Position numbers and translations under genes: made by a program | Assembly (NCBI RefSeq): GCF_013409255.1 | Contig: NZ_JACCAS010000002.1 | Span: forward strand, 2,222,001 to 2,286,000 | Direction: 5' to 3' | Length of the DNA stretch: 64,000 nucleotides | DNA from: Paraburkholderia bryophila | Lineage (GTDB): Bacteria > Pseudomonadota > Gammaproteobacteria > Burkholderiales > Burkholderiaceae | Part shown: in pieces, positions 1-9,687 of the stretch | Layout: each line of letters opens with the position of its first letter | How positions within the stretch are numbered: position 1 is the first letter of the stretch | The notes under the pieces: model-generated | Told to the model about the DNA's origin: nothing | Database searches by the model: none | What the model saw: the letters and a program-made list of their open reading frames with translations, nothing else

Positions 1-66
1 TTAGCAACGGTTACGGACGCGTCGTCGTATGCTTTTTTCACCGTTGAGACAACCCACAGGAACGTA

Positions 67-1059
67 ATGAAGAAGCAGATCCGGCACGCGTGGTCCACGC
101 AGGCAACAGCCTGGTGCCTCGTGATATTGAGCATGATCGTGAGCGCGTGGCCGCTTGCCGCGTCGGCCGCCGCGCCGCAGGTCCGAACCCAGGGCCCGGG
201 CTTTTACCGGATCATGGTCGGGCAATTCGAAGTGACCGCGTTGCTCGACGGCACGCATCCGTTTCCGATCGACACGGTCGTCGAAGGTGTACCGAAAGCT
301 GAAATTGCCCGCGATCTCGAACGCGATTTTCTGCATGCGCCGGTGCAAGGTTCGATCAACGCGTTTCTGATCAACACCGGCTCGAAGCTGATACTGATCG
401 ATACCGGCGCGGGCGTGCTGTACGGCGATTGCTGCGGACATATGCTGGCCAATCTGCGCGCCGCGGGCTATCAACCCGCGCAGGTCGACGAAGTGCTGCT
501 GACGCATCTGCATAAGGACCACGTGGGCGGCATCATCGCCAACGGCGCGATGGTGTTTCCGAATGCGGTGGTGCGGGTCAGCCAGGCCGAAGCGGACTAT
601 TGGCTGAATCCGGCTAACAAACTGACCGCGCCGAGCTTCCTCAGTACCTTCTTCGATGCGGCGGTCGCGTCCGTCGCGCCTTATGTCGCGTCCGGGCGTT
701 TCAAAACCTTCAGCGGCAATACGGATCTCGAACCGGGTATTCACACTATCGCGCTGCCGGGTCATACACCGGGTCACACGGCGTATCTCGTCGACAGCGA
801 TGCGAAGGATCTGCTGGTCTGGGGCGATGTGATTCATGTGGCATCGATCCAGTTGCAGAACCCCGCAGCCACCGTCGAGTACGACACCGACGCGGCTTCG
901 GCACAGCGCTCGCGCCGCTACGCGCTCAACCTCGCGGCCGACCGGCACTACCTGGTGGGCGCCGCGCACATCGCCTTTCCGGGCTTGGGGCATATCAGAA
1001 GGAACGGCATGACGTATGACTGGGTACCAGTCAACTACGAAGCCGCACCTGCGCCATGA
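67..1059 (+). CDS. Secreted metallo-beta-lactamase-fold hydrolase
   Basis: This 330-residue protein has an N-terminal signal peptide (basic start, hydrophobic core, Ala-rich cleavage region near residues 30-36), so it should act in the periplasm. The metallo-beta-lactamase signature is HLHKDH at about residues 147-152, followed by a GHTPGH segment near 232-237, the bridging Asp in WGDVIH near 254, and a late His in GLGH. Together these form a binuclear metal site typical of MBL-fold hydrolases such as lactonases and the quorum-quenching-like group. The substrate cannot be read from sequence. It sits alone upstream of a DUF3331-like gene whose most likely start is 45 bp downstream. The assignment to the fold is secure; lactonase versus other hydrolase activity is open. 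Confidence 0.87.
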   Translation: MKKQIRHAWSTQATAWCLVILSMIVSAWPLAASAAAPQVRTQGPGFYRIMVGQFEVTALLDGTHPFPIDTVVEGVPKAEIARDLERDFLHAPVQGSINAFLINTGSKLILIDTGAGVLYGDCCGHMLANLRAAGYQPAQVDEVLLTHLHKDHVGGIIANGAMVFPNAVVRVSQAEADYWLNPANKLTAPSFLSTFFDAAVASVAPYVASGRFKTFSGNTDLEPGIHTIALPGHTPGHTAYLVDSDAKDLLVWGDVIHVASIQLQNPAATVEYDTDAASAQRSRRYALNLAADRHYLVGAAHIAFPGLGHIRRNGMTYDWVPVNYEAAPAP

Positions 1060-1103
1060 TCGCGGCGTCGGGTTCGTCTTTCACCACTTCGAGAGAACGG
1101 CAA

Positions 1104-1640
1104 ATGAAAACGGAAACGGTTTCGGGCTCGCTCAGGCAGCACACGCTGCAAGCGAACGGTGCCCGTCAGGCAGCGTGCCAGGCTTCGTACGAGCAGAGCG
1201 GCGCGGCCTTCGATGACGCCGGTGTGTCGGTATGGAATCACGTGATCCACGCATTGCGCCGCGTCGACCGGAGCGATGGCGAGGGCGAGGGCGAAGGCGC
1301 GGGTGAGGCCTTCCTGCTGCGGCCTGCTTCGCGGCGCGCGGCTTATGCGCTGACGCCGCACGTTCAGGTGGAAGTGGTGGAGCGCTTGTCCGAGTCGTCG
1401 ATCGCGGTGCTGTGGCAGGACGCCACGCGCTGCCGCTACGCCGATCAGGTGTGGATCAGTTGCCGCGCCCGACTCAAGGGACGCTGCGCGTTGAGCGGCG
1501 CGGTGATCCGTCGCGACGACATGATCTACAAGCCGAGAGTGCGCGCGTCGATTCCTGCCAATGCGGCGGCGATGATTCTCGCCTCGGTGGTCGAGCAACT
1601 GCCCGCCATGAAGGTGGCGATGACGGGCAGCGCGCGCTAG
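1104..1640 (+). CDS. DUF3331-like conserved protein
   Basis: This gene encodes a 178-residue soluble protein without signal peptide or membrane segment. An in-frame ATG at 1056 overlaps the end of the upstream gene, but I prefer 1104 because GAGAG lies at good spacing before it. The C-terminal half, with WQDATRCRYADQVW, a Cys pair in the RLKGRCALSG stretch and RRDDMIYKPR, resembles the DUF3331 family that I know from Burkholderia genomes. The spaced cysteines (CRAR...GRCALSG) hint at a small metal site or disulfide, which is inference. A Glu/Gly run near the middle looks like a flexible linker. The function is unknown, and the family call is from memory of the pattern. Confidence 0.65.
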   Translation: MKTETVSGSLRQHTLQANGARQAACQASYEQSGAAFDDAGVSVWNHVIHALRRVDRSDGEGEGEGAGEAFLLRPASRRAAYALTPHVQVEVVERLSESSIAVLWQDATRCRYADQVWISCRARLKGRCALSGAVIRRDDMIYKPRVRASIPANAAAMILASVVEQLPAMKVAMTGSAR

Positions 1641-1649
1641 ATAGCGCGT

Positions 1650-1690
1650 AAGCGGCGCGTCACGCAGTGCGCGCTTAGTACAAATTTTTT
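1650..1690 (+). terminator. Weak candidate terminator after the DUF3331-like gene
   Basis: An imperfect stem (AAGCGGCGC at 1650-1658 against GCGCGCTT at 1669-1676, with one bulge) is followed about 8 bases later by six T residues at 1685-1690. The distance from stem to T tract makes it a weak intrinsic terminator. Confidence 0.3.
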
Positions 1691-1812
1691 GAATCATACG
1701 TTCAGTTTTTTTCGCGCATCCATGGCCAGCGATGTTCTAGACTTCGGGGACGCAACGCTGAGCGGGCATTCCTCAGTTTTTCCTCCATTCGTTGCGCCAG
1801 GGAACTCAGGTA

Positions 1813-4800
1813 ATGATTCGCATAGGTTCGCTTCTGGTCGATCTCGAGCGCCGCGAAGTGCTGGCCGACGGTAAGCCCGTCCGGCTGGGCAGCCGCGCGT
1901 TCGATATGCTGGCCGTGCTGATCGCCGCGAACGGTGAACTGGTGTCGAAGAACGACATGCTGAAGGCCGTCTGGCCGAATGCAATCGTCGAAGAAAACAA
2001 TCTGCAAGTGCATATGTCGGCGCTGCGCAAGATGCTCGGCGAAAGTCGCGGACTGATTCGCACGGTGTCCGGCCGAGGCTACCGCTTGCTGCAGAGCCGT
2101 GCGCCGCAGACGCCCGACGACACAGACCACGAAGAGCAAGTGGCCGAGCGTGCCACCTCCGGCCTCGCCGCGCCGCATAACCTGCCGGTCAGTTACTCGC
2201 CGTTGATCGGCCGCGGCAAAGCGCTCGAAGACATCGCGCTGGCCTTGTCGTCGGCCCGCCATGTGACGCTGGTCGGATCGGGCGGCATCGGCAAGACCCG
2301 CCTTGCGGTCGAGATCGCGCGCGGCCTGCTGACGCGGTTTCCCGATGGCGTCTATCTGGTCTCGCTGGCTTCCGCCACCGACGCGAGCGGCGTGCTGGCC
2401 GCGTTCGCGGCGAGCGTCGGCGTCGCGCCGTCGATGGGTCCGCTGACGCTCGCCACCCTCACCAGGGAGCTCGGCGAGCGGCGCATGCTGTTCGTGCTCG
2501 ACAACTGCGAGCACGTGCTCGGGCCCGCCGCGGAACTGGCCGAGACGCTCCTGAATGTGAGTCCCTCCTTGCGTGTGCTGGCAACGAGCCGGGAGCCGCT
2601 GCGCGTCGCCGACGAGCATCTGTACTGGGTCGCTTCGCTCGACGTGCCGGCGCGGGACGATCCCAGCCAGGAGGTGCTGCAATGCAGTGCGGTCGAACTG
2701 TTCGTGTCGCGTGCCCGCGCGATCGACACGCGCTTTTCCTCCGATGAGAGAAGCATTCATCTGACCGGCGAGGTCTGCCGCCGTCTCGACGGCATTCCGC
2801 TCGCGATCGAACTGGCGGCGGCACGCGCGGCGATACTCGGCATCGAGACGCTCGCGGAGCATCTCGACGATCGCTTCAATATGCTGACCGGCGGCAATCG
2901 CACGGCGTTGCCGCGCCATCAGACCTTGAAAGCCACGCTCGACTGGAGCCACGCGCTGCTCGACGACGCCGAGCGCGCGACGCTGCGGCGGCTCGGCATC
3001 TTCGTCAACAGCTTCACGATGGAAGCGGCGATCGCGGTAGCCGGTGACGACACGTTGCGCGAGCTCGACGTGATCGCCGCCGTCTCGGGGCTGGTCGAAA
3101 AATCGCTGGTGGTCACGCGTATGGAAGGCGGCCGCGCCAGCTACCGGCTGCTGGAGACCATGCGCGCCTACGCGATCCAGAAGCTCGAAGACAACGGCGA
3201 GCGGCGCACTGTCACGCTGCAGCACGCGCGTTACTTCCAGAGTCTGCTGGAGCGCGAGGCGCAGGGTCGCGCGGACCCGGCGAATGCGTTCTCCGACGCC
3301 TGGTATCAGCGCATGCGCGCGCTGCTGGACGACGTGCGCGCGGCGCTCGGTTGGGCGCTGTCGCCCAAGGGCGATGAAGCGCTCGGCGAGACACTGGCCG
3401 TGAAGACGGTCTTTCTGCTTTACGAGCTCTCGCTGGTCGACGAATGCTGCAGGTGGGCGCGGCGCGCGCTCGACGCCGTCGCGGCAACGCACTACGGCTC
3501 GCGCTCGACCCACCATCTGCGGGTTCGGATGGAACTGCAGGCGGCGCTCGGCGCGGCGCTGGTCTACGTCAATGGACCGGATCGCGAAACGCGTGGCCTG
3601 TGGTCCGAGATTCTGGCGTCGGCGATCGCGCTCGGCGACGCGGCGTTCGAAGCGCGGGCCTTGTGGGGCATGTGGAATGGGAGCCAGTCGTCCGGCGCGG
3701 CGCGCAATGCGCTGGCGTTCGCGAGGCGCTTCGCGTCGCGCGCGGCCGAGACCGGCGACGCGAGCAACGCGGTGCTCGCGTACCGGCTGCTGGGCATCGC
3801 GTCGCACTATGCGGGCGATCAGCAGCAGGCGCGCACGTCGATCGAACAGATGCTGCTGCGCTGCGACAGCTTGCGCTATGGTCTGCCGCTCGGACGCTCC
3901 GTCGATCAAGGCATTGTCGGCCGCGCGACGCTGGCGCGCGTGCTGTGGTTGCAGGGGTGGCGCGATCAGGCGCTTCGGCATGCCGAGGCGTGCGTCGTCG
4001 ACGCGTGCAATCAGCAACAGGCGATCGTCAAATGCTATGTGCTGATCGAGGCGCTGGTGCCGCTCGCGCTGTTATCGGGCAAGCGCGAGCGGGCGGCTCA
4101 GGCGCTCGCGCTGCTGCACGAAGTCGCGACGCATGCGGGGTTGAGCGTGGCCCAAGCCTGTTGCCGTTGTTTCGGCGAATACCTGCGCTCGCTGGACGAT
4201 GTTAGCCCTGAGCGTCTGCATGCGTTCCGTGTCGCGCTGGAGCATCTCGAGTCGCTCGAATTCGGCGCGCCGCGCGCGATGCTGATCGGTCAGTACAGTC
4301 TCGCGCTTGGCCGCGCGGGTCAACGGGACGACGGCGTTGCCACGGTGACGCGCGCGCTGATGCGCTGCGACGAAACCGGCGACCACTGGTATGCCGGCGA
4401 ACTCAGGCGCATTCATGGCGAATTGCTGCTGATGGCGCCGGCGGGTGCGCCGCCGTCGGAGATCGTCGCGCGCGATGCGGAAGACTGTTTGATCGCGGCG
4501 CTGGAAGATTCGCTCGCGCAAGGCTGCCGTTCGTTGCAACTGCGCGCCGCGACCAGCCTGGGCGCGCTATGGCACACGCAAGGCCGCAGCGTCGAGGCGG
4601 CGCAGTTGCTGAGTTCCGCGTGCGCGAAGCTGACCGAAGGGCTCGACTGGGACGACTTCAAGGCCGCGACCAACGTGCTGCTGATCGCGTCGGCGGCGGC
4701 CGGCGAGCAGGGCGCCGCTTCAGCCGCTACCGCCTCACAAGCCTCAAGATCCGCTGCCGCCAGGATTCCCCGCACCCGCGTGGATTCATTCGACGAAGAC

Positions 4801-4830
4801 GCTCGAAGCAACGTGGTAGAGCGCGACTAG
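1813..4830 (+). CDS. Winged-helix DNA-binding regulator with NB-ARC-like ATPase and TPR-like tail
   Basis: This is a 1005-residue regulator. Residues 1-95 form an OmpR/PhoB-type winged helix (LGSRAFDMLAVL, then HMSALRKMLGE and the wing TVSGRGYRL). Residues about 130-420 are a STAND/NB-ARC ATPase with Walker A VGSGGIGKTR (154-163) and Walker B LFVLDNCEHV (226-235). The remaining 550 residues are helical and Ala/Leu/Arg-rich, as in TPR sensor domains. I chose ATG 1813 rather than an in-frame TTG at 1792 because the winged helix starts cleanly there. Such proteins switch on ATP binding after sensing a ligand through the C-terminal domain. No partner gene is obvious: it is convergent with the LysR gene 9 bases downstream. 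Target and ligand are unknown. Confidence 0.88.
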   Translation: MIRIGSLLVDLERREVLADGKPVRLGSRAFDMLAVLIAANGELVSKNDMLKAVWPNAIVEENNLQVHMSALRKMLGESRGLIRTVSGRGYRLLQSRAPQTPDDTDHEEQVAERATSGLAAPHNLPVSYSPLIGRGKALEDIALALSSARHVTLVGSGGIGKTRLAVEIARGLLTRFPDGVYLVSLASATDASGVLAAFAASVGVAPSMGPLTLATLTRELGERRMLFVLDNCEHVLGPAAELAETLLNVSPSLRVLATSREPLRVADEHLYWVASLDVPARDDPSQEVLQCSAVELFVSRARAIDTRFSSDERSIHLTGEVCRRLDGIPLAIELAAARAAILGIETLAEHLDDRFNMLTGGNRTALPRHQTLKATLDWSHALLDDAERATLRRLGIFVNSFTMEAAIAVAGDDTLRELDVIAAVSGLVEKSLVVTRMEGGRASYRLLETMRAYAIQKLEDNGERRTVTLQHARYFQSLLEREAQGRADPANAFSDAWYQRMRALLDDVRAALGWALSPKGDEALGETLAVKTVFLLYELSLVDECCRWARRALDAVAATHYGSRSTHHLRVRMELQAALGAALVYVNGPDRETRGLWSEILASAIALGDAAFEARALWGMWNGSQSSGAARNALAFARRFASRAAETGDASNAVLAYRLLGIASHYAGDQQQARTSIEQMLLRCDSLRYGLPLGRSVDQGIVGRATLARVLWLQGWRDQALRHAEACVVDACNQQQAIVKCYVLIEALVPLALLSGKRERAAQALALLHEVATHAGLSVAQACCRCFGEYLRSLDDVSPERLHAFRVALEHLESLEFGAPRAMLIGQYSLALGRAGQRDDGVATVTRALMRCDETGDHWYAGELRRIHGELLLMAPAGAPPSEIVARDAEDCLIAALEDSLAQGCRSLQLRAATSLGALWHTQGRSVEAAQLLSSACAKLTEGLDWDDFKAATNVLLIASAAAGEQGAASAATASQASRSAAARIPRTRVDSFDEDARSNVVERD

Positions 4831-4839
4831 GCCGCCTCT

Positions 4840-5760
4840 TCAGCCGTGCATCATTCTTTGTTGCGCGACGTCGTCGATCAGGGTCGGCCGGTCCAGTTGC
4901 TCGACCCACCAACGCAGCGCCTTACCCGTTTCGTCGCCGCGCCACGCGAGATAGAAATGCGTGGTGTGCCGCATGCCGATCACTTCCTTCTGCACCAGTT
5001 CACCCCGGCTCAGCGGCTCGGCGGCGAGGCATTCCGGAATCGTGCCGGCCGCGAGACCGCGGATCTGCGCGGCGAGTTTCGCTTCGAGCGTGGGGACCGT
5101 CATGACCTCCTGGTTGTCGGCAATCGCGATGGTGCGCGGCGCCAGTTTGCGCGACGTGTCGCCGATCGCCACCACGCGATATTTCGCCACGATGTCTTGC
5201 GTCAGCGGGCCGGGCACCGACGCGAGCGGATGATCCGGTGCGACCACGAAGACATGCTTTAACGAGCCGATCGGCTTCGCCATCAGATTGGGAATCGGCG
5301 GCGGGTCGCCCGCCGCACCGACCACCAGGTCCGCGCGACGCGTGAGCAGCGCGTCCCACGAGCCGCCCAGCACTTCTTTCGACAGATGCAGGCGGGTATC
5401 GAGCTTCAGCTTGTAGAAATCGCTGACGTGATCCCACAGCAGATCGAACGGAATGATTTCGTCGATCGCGACATGCAGTTCGGTTTCCCAGCCGTGCTGG
5501 ATGCGCTTGGCCTTGCATTCGAGGTCTTCCGCCGCCTGCAGAAGACGGCGCCCTTCCTCGACCACCACGCGCCCCGCGTGCGTGAGCATGGCGCGCCTGC
5601 CGCTGCGGTCGAACAGCTTGACGCCGAGATCGAGCTCCAGCTTCTGGACCAGATACGTCAACGACGACGGCACCTTGTGCAACGTTTCGGCCGCACTGGC
5701 GAAGGTGCCGGTTCGGTCGATGGCGTCGAGCACCTGCAGCACTTCGAAAGAGAGATTCAT
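4840..5760 (-). CDS. LysR-family regulator, probable activator of the adjacent efflux operon
   Basis: This 306-residue protein has an N-terminal LysR winged helix (FASAAETLHKVPSSLTYLVQ) and a C-terminal type-2 periplasmic-binding-like effector domain. It is divergent from the FUSC efflux operon starting at 6014. This is the same arrangement as AaeR with aaeXAB in enterobacteria, so it probably controls that operon in response to an aromatic or hydrophobic carboxylate. The shared 253-bp spacer contains a widely spaced 8-bp inverted repeat (5804-5836). The family is certain; the effector is inference. Confidence 0.92.
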   Translation of the reverse strand: MNLSFEVLQVLDAIDRTGTFASAAETLHKVPSSLTYLVQKLELDLGVKLFDRSGRRAMLTHAGRVVVEEGRRLLQAAEDLECKAKRIQHGWETELHVAIDEIIPFDLLWDHVSDFYKLKLDTRLHLSKEVLGGSWDALLTRRADLVVGAAGDPPPIPNLMAKPIGSLKHVFVVAPDHPLASVPGPLTQDIVAKYRVVAIGDTSRKLAPRTIAIADNQEVMTVPTLEAKLAAQIRGLAAGTIPECLAAEPLSRGELVQKEVIGMRHTTHFYLAWRGDETGKALRWWVEQLDRPTLIDDVAQQRMMHG

Positions 5761-5803
5761 GGCGAACGGCGGGAAGGCTTGAAGACCGCCAGCATACTGG
5801 ATT

Positions 5804-5836
5804 CCGGTCGTTTCGCTAATGCCTTCGCACGACCGG
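5804..5836. promoter_or_regulatory. Inverted repeat in the LysR / efflux intergenic region
   Basis: CCGGTCGT (5804-5811) is repeated in inverted form as ACGACCGG (5829-5836) with a 17-base spacer, 44-76 bp upstream of the LysR start. It could be an operator or an RNA hairpin in the LysR leader; it does not fit a compact T-N11-A LysR box. Confidence 0.3.
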
Positions 5837-6013
5837 CACGGCTTTTTTCTTCGCGCGCTACGGCCCGATTCATTAAGGTGTTTTTACTCCGGTTCAGGAC
5901 ATTTTTGATGGGATAGCCTAGCCTTGGCAGATTGCGGCCGCCGAACGGCGCCGGGCTATCTCGCGGACACCTGGCCACTCACCCATGCTCACCCAGCGCT
6001 TGACGACTGCCCT

Positions 6014-8191
6014 ATGACCCCGCCCGCGGATGCCGAAGGCGCGGCCTCGCCGCGTCTGCGTGACGAGTGGAAAGCGTACTGGAGCGACGACGCGCCGCGC
6101 CTGCTCCACATCGTCAAGGTCGCCATGGCGGCGACGCTGGCGATGGGTTTGTGCATGCGCCTGGAACTGCGCACGCCGGGCACGGCGATGGTGTCGTGCG
6201 TGATCGTGATGATGCATCAGCAAAGCGGCATGGTCATCGCGCGCGGTTTTTATCGCGGACTGGGCATGGTATGCGGCAGTCTGGCGGGCCTCGTGCTGAT
6301 CGCGTTGTTCCCGCAGCAGCCGCTGCTGTTCTTTCTCGCGTTGGCGGCGTGGATCGGCGCGTGCGTGTTCGGCGCGTCGTACTACCGCAATTTTCAGTCG
6401 TATGGTTTCGTGCTGGCCGGCTACGGTACGGCGATCACCGCGATGCCGGCGTGGTCGAATCCGTATGGCGTGTTCGACAACGTCGTGTTCACCGTGAGCG
6501 AAGTGGTGATCGGCGTGGTCTGCGCGAGCGTGATCAGCGCCGCGGTGTTTCCGCAGCGCGTCACGCCGGCGCTCTACGCATCGAGCCAGCGCAACTTCAC
6601 GCATCTGTTGAATGCGTTGCATGCGGTGCTTGAACGCACGGCCGCCGTCGCCGGGTTCGACCTGTTTCTCGATCTGATCCGCGAGCGGGCCGGCGTGGAA
6701 ACGCTGCGCAGCGGCGCGGTGTTCGAAGATCCGTCGATCCGTTTGCATAACCACCTGTTTCTCGATCTCGACCGGAGCTTTCTCGACACCGTGGCGTGGA
6801 TTCATGCGCTGCATCAGTTGAAGACCCGAGTCGCCGCCGAAGCCGGTCCGCGCGTGCTGGCGGTCGTCGACGAATTGCTCGGCGGCCTGCTCGCCATCGT
6901 GCCGGATCTGCGCCAGACGGAACCGGTCGCGCTCGACCAGGTGCAGACCATGCTGGCCCATCTCGACGCGTTCGAACAGGCGCTGCCCGCGCAACTGGAG
7001 CGTCTGCTTCGATCGCTCGACGGCCAGGCGCCGCAGCAGCGCCAGTTCGCGGCGACCACCGGCGCGGCGCTGTTCTTTTCGATCGCCGATCTGCGCCTGC
7101 TGTGCCGCGCTTATGTCGACGCGCGGGTCGAGGACCGGCAGCCGTGGAGCCTGTCGGTGTTTCAGGCGCTCAGCCGGATCGGCCGGACGCGCGCGACAGC
7201 CAACCGCACGGCGGCGCTGGTGGCCGGCGCGCGCGCGGCGATCGCGGTGCTGGCGGTCGGGGCGGCGTGGCTCGCGTCGGGCTGGGTGAACGGCGCCAGC
7301 GCGATCGTCGCGGTGGCGATCACCAGTGCGCTGTTTGCGCTCGTGCCGAACCCGGCCGTGGTGAGCTGGCAGATTTTCGGCGGGTGCCTGTCCGGCTGGC
7401 TGGCGGGCTTCGGATTCAACTTTTTTCTGTTGCCGCGCTTCGATAACTTTCCGTTGCTCGCGGCGTCGATAGCGATCTTCGTGATGGTGGGCAGCTACGT
7501 GAATTCGTTCGCGAAGACGGCGGTGCTCGGCCTCGGCTTCAGTATCTATTTCTGCTTTATCGTCAGCATTTCGAATCCGACTGTTTATAACCCGAGCGCT
7601 TACCTCGATACCGGCTTTGCGCTGCTGGTCGGTATCGCCGCCGCGGCGGTCGCGTTCTCGATCATCGTGCCGCGCGCGGGTGACTGGATTTCCGCGCAGT
7701 ACCTGAAGCAGATTCGCGCGCTGGTGGCGGAGAGCGCGCGTAACGACGAACTCGACGATCTGCTTTACAGCTTCGAATTGAGCCTGCGCGATTTCATCAT
7801 CCAGATCGCGGCGGCGCCGGTCGATCCGCGCGTGGATCGCAATCGTCTGATCGGCTGGGCGTTCGCCGCGCTGGAGATTGGCCGCGCGATGATCCAGATG
7901 CGGCTCGATACCGAGCGGCTCGGCGACGCGCTGCCGTCCGGCTGGCCCGCCGCGCAGGACGCCTGGCTGGCGGCGCTCGCCGACCTCTTCTGCAATGCCG
8001 CGCCGCAGGCCGCTCAAGCCGCCTTGGCCGCGACGCGGCGCGCGCTGGACGTGTTGCCGATCACGCACAGCAACACGGTGGATGCCGCGATGCTCACGCA
8101 TTGCCGGATGCGCGCGTTGCTGCACTTCACCGAACTGACCTTGCAGGACGATACTGTGTGGCTGTGGCAACCCCCGGGAGCGCCAGTATGA
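6014..8191 (+). CDS. FUSC-family inner-membrane efflux pump (AaeB-like)
   Basis: This 725-residue protein shows two clusters of hydrophobic helices, at about residues 30-170 and 400-540. Each is followed by a soluble helical region, the duplicated architecture of the FUSC/AaeB aromatic-acid exporters. I start it at ATG 6014; an in-frame TTG at 5924 would add 30 residues without family character. It overlaps the next gene by four bases (ATGA), so translation is coupled. Together with the outer-membrane factor, DUF1656 protein and HlyD adaptor downstream it should form a tripartite pump for hydroxylated aromatic carboxylates or similar toxic compounds. The substrate is inferred from the family only. 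Confidence 0.9.
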   Translation: MTPPADAEGAASPRLRDEWKAYWSDDAPRLLHIVKVAMAATLAMGLCMRLELRTPGTAMVSCVIVMMHQQSGMVIARGFYRGLGMVCGSLAGLVLIALFPQQPLLFFLALAAWIGACVFGASYYRNFQSYGFVLAGYGTAITAMPAWSNPYGVFDNVVFTVSEVVIGVVCASVISAAVFPQRVTPALYASSQRNFTHLLNALHAVLERTAAVAGFDLFLDLIRERAGVETLRSGAVFEDPSIRLHNHLFLDLDRSFLDTVAWIHALHQLKTRVAAEAGPRVLAVVDELLGGLLAIVPDLRQTEPVALDQVQTMLAHLDAFEQALPAQLERLLRSLDGQAPQQRQFAATTGAALFFSIADLRLLCRAYVDARVEDRQPWSLSVFQALSRIGRTRATANRTAALVAGARAAIAVLAVGAAWLASGWVNGASAIVAVAITSALFALVPNPAVVSWQIFGGCLSGWLAGFGFNFFLLPRFDNFPLLAASIAIFVMVGSYVNSFAKTAVLGLGFSIYFCFIVSISNPTVYNPSAYLDTGFALLVGIAAAAVAFSIIVPRAGDWISAQYLKQIRALVAESARNDELDDLLYSFELSLRDFIIQIAAAPVDPRVDRNRLIGWAFAALEIGRAMIQMRLDTERLGDALPSGWPAAQDAWLAALADLFCNAAPQAAQAALAATRRALDVLPITHSNTVDAAMLTHCRMRALLHFTELTLQDDTVWLWQPPGAPV

Positions 8192-9687
8192 GCGCGCGTT
8201 GTCTGTTCACCTTGACGAGGTCGCGAGCAATAGCGGTGGCGCTCGCGTGTACGTCGTTGCTCGGCGCATGCATCGACAGCGGGGGCATCCATACGCGCGA
8301 GTCGATGATCGACCCGGCATCGCTCGATGCGGGGGCCGCGTTGCGCGCGACCCAGCAGGACGCGAAGTGGCCCACCGACCGCTGGTGGCAACCATGGGGC
8401 GACCCGCAACTCGACACGCTGGTACAGGACGCCACGGCTGGCAACCCCGGCTTGCGCGCGGTCGAGGCGCGGATCGACGCGGCGCGCTTCCAGCTGCAGA
8501 TTGCCGGTGCGGCCGAGTTGCCGCAACTCGATGCCGGCGGCAGTTTCGAACGCCGCCGCTATGCGCGCTACAACACGCCGGCGCCGCCGGGCGGCACGAC
8601 GGTGTGGAGCAACAGCATCCAGGCGGATCTCTCTTACGATCTCGATTTGTGGGGCAAAACGCGGGCGCTTCGCGAAGGCGCGCTCGACAACCTGCACGCG
8701 ACCGCCGCCGACGCGCGCTTCGCCGAAATCGAATTGCAGACCGCCGTGGTGCGCAGCTACGTGCAGTTGTCGTTGCAGTACGCGCTGCTGGACGTCTACC
8801 GTGCAGTGCAGGACGAGCAGCAGCACACGCTCGACATCGCAACGCGCCGCTGGCACGCGGGCGTGGGCAGTCAGCTCGAAGTCAGCCAGGCCGCCACGCA
8901 GTTCGCGACGAGCACGACACGCGTGCAGCAAGCGCAGCAGCAGCTTGCATTGACCCGCATCGGTCTCGCCGGGCTGGCCGGCAAAGGCCCGGGCTACGGC
9001 GATACGCTGCGCCGTCCGGGCCTCGCCTTGAGCGTGCCGGTCGCGTTGCCGGCGTCGCTGCCGGTGGACCTGCTCGGCCATCGGCCGGACGTGGTGGCGG
9101 GGCGCTGGCGCGTGCTCGAAGCGGACAAGGGCATCGACGCCGCGCATGCTAACTTTTATCCGGACATCGATCTGCTGGCTACGGCGTCGCTCGGCTCGGC
9201 GGCGACCTTCGGCGGCTTCTTCAACTTTGTGAATAGCGACGGCATGGGCCACGGCGTAGGCGCGGCGATCTCGCTGCCCATCTTCGACGGCGGACGCCGC
9301 CGTGGCCAATACGGCGTGGCGGTCGCCTCGCGCGATGCCGCGGTCGACGCCTACAACCAGAGCGTGGTGAACGCGATGCAGGGCGTGGCGATTCAGGTCG
9401 TGTCGCTGCGTTCACTCGACCAGCAGCAGGCGTCGGTGGAAAGCACGCTGGCGTCGGCGCGTCGCTCGTTCCGGCTGGCCGACACCGGCTATCGCAGCGG
9501 CATCACCGAATTTCTGAACGTGCTGGCCGCGCAGAACGAACAGTTGCAGCAGGAGGAAAGCCTCGCGCAGATTCAGGCGAAACGCCTCGACGCGTGGGCG
9601 CTTTTGATGAAAGAGCTGGGCGGCGGTTTCCCGTCCGCACCGACCGACGACGTGTCGCAAGGAGCCAGCGATGCCGGGCGAAATTGA
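8188..9687 (+). CDS. NodT-family outer-membrane efflux channel lipoprotein
   Basis: This 499-residue RND/MFP-type outer-membrane factor has a lipoprotein signal with lipobox LLGAC near residues 20-24. The two OEP repeats typical of NodT/OprM follow: DPQLDTLVQDA and VRSYVQLSLQYALLD in the first, and DIDLLATASLGSAATFGGF and FNVLAAQNEQLQQEE-like helices in the second. The ATG at 8188 overlaps the stop codon of the FUSC gene, giving translational coupling. It provides the trans-periplasmic and outer-membrane exit of the efflux system. The final 17 bases overlap the next gene. Confidence 0.93.
   Translation: MSARCLFTLTRSRAIAVALACTSLLGACIDSGGIHTRESMIDPASLDAGAALRATQQDAKWPTDRWWQPWGDPQLDTLVQDATAGNPGLRAVEARIDAARFQLQIAGAAELPQLDAGGSFERRRYARYNTPAPPGGTTVWSNSIQADLSYDLDLWGKTRALREGALDNLHATAADARFAEIELQTAVVRSYVQLSLQYALLDVYRAVQDEQQHTLDIATRRWHAGVGSQLEVSQAATQFATSTTRVQQAQQQLALTRIGLAGLAGKGPGYGDTLRRPGLALSVPVALPASLPVDLLGHRPDVVAGRWRVLEADKGIDAAHANFYPDIDLLATASLGSAATFGGFFNFVNSDGMGHGVGAAISLPIFDGGRRRGQYGVAVASRDAAVDAYNQSVVNAMQGVAIQVVSLRSLDQQQASVESTLASARRSFRLADTGYRSGITEFLNVLAAQNEQLQQEESLAQIQAKRLDAWALLMKELGGGFPSAPTDDVSQGASDAGRN

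Noticed and set aside
1702..4017. 771-codon open frame on the minus strand opposite the winged-helix/ATPase gene
   Set aside because: Arg/His/Gln-rich translation without domains; it is the usual antisense shadow of a high-GC gene whose plus-strand product has clear motifs.
5918..8170. 750-codon minus-strand frame opposite the FUSC gene
   Set aside because: Composition is dominated by Arg, His and Gln with no hydrophobic pattern; the plus strand encodes a recognisable pump.
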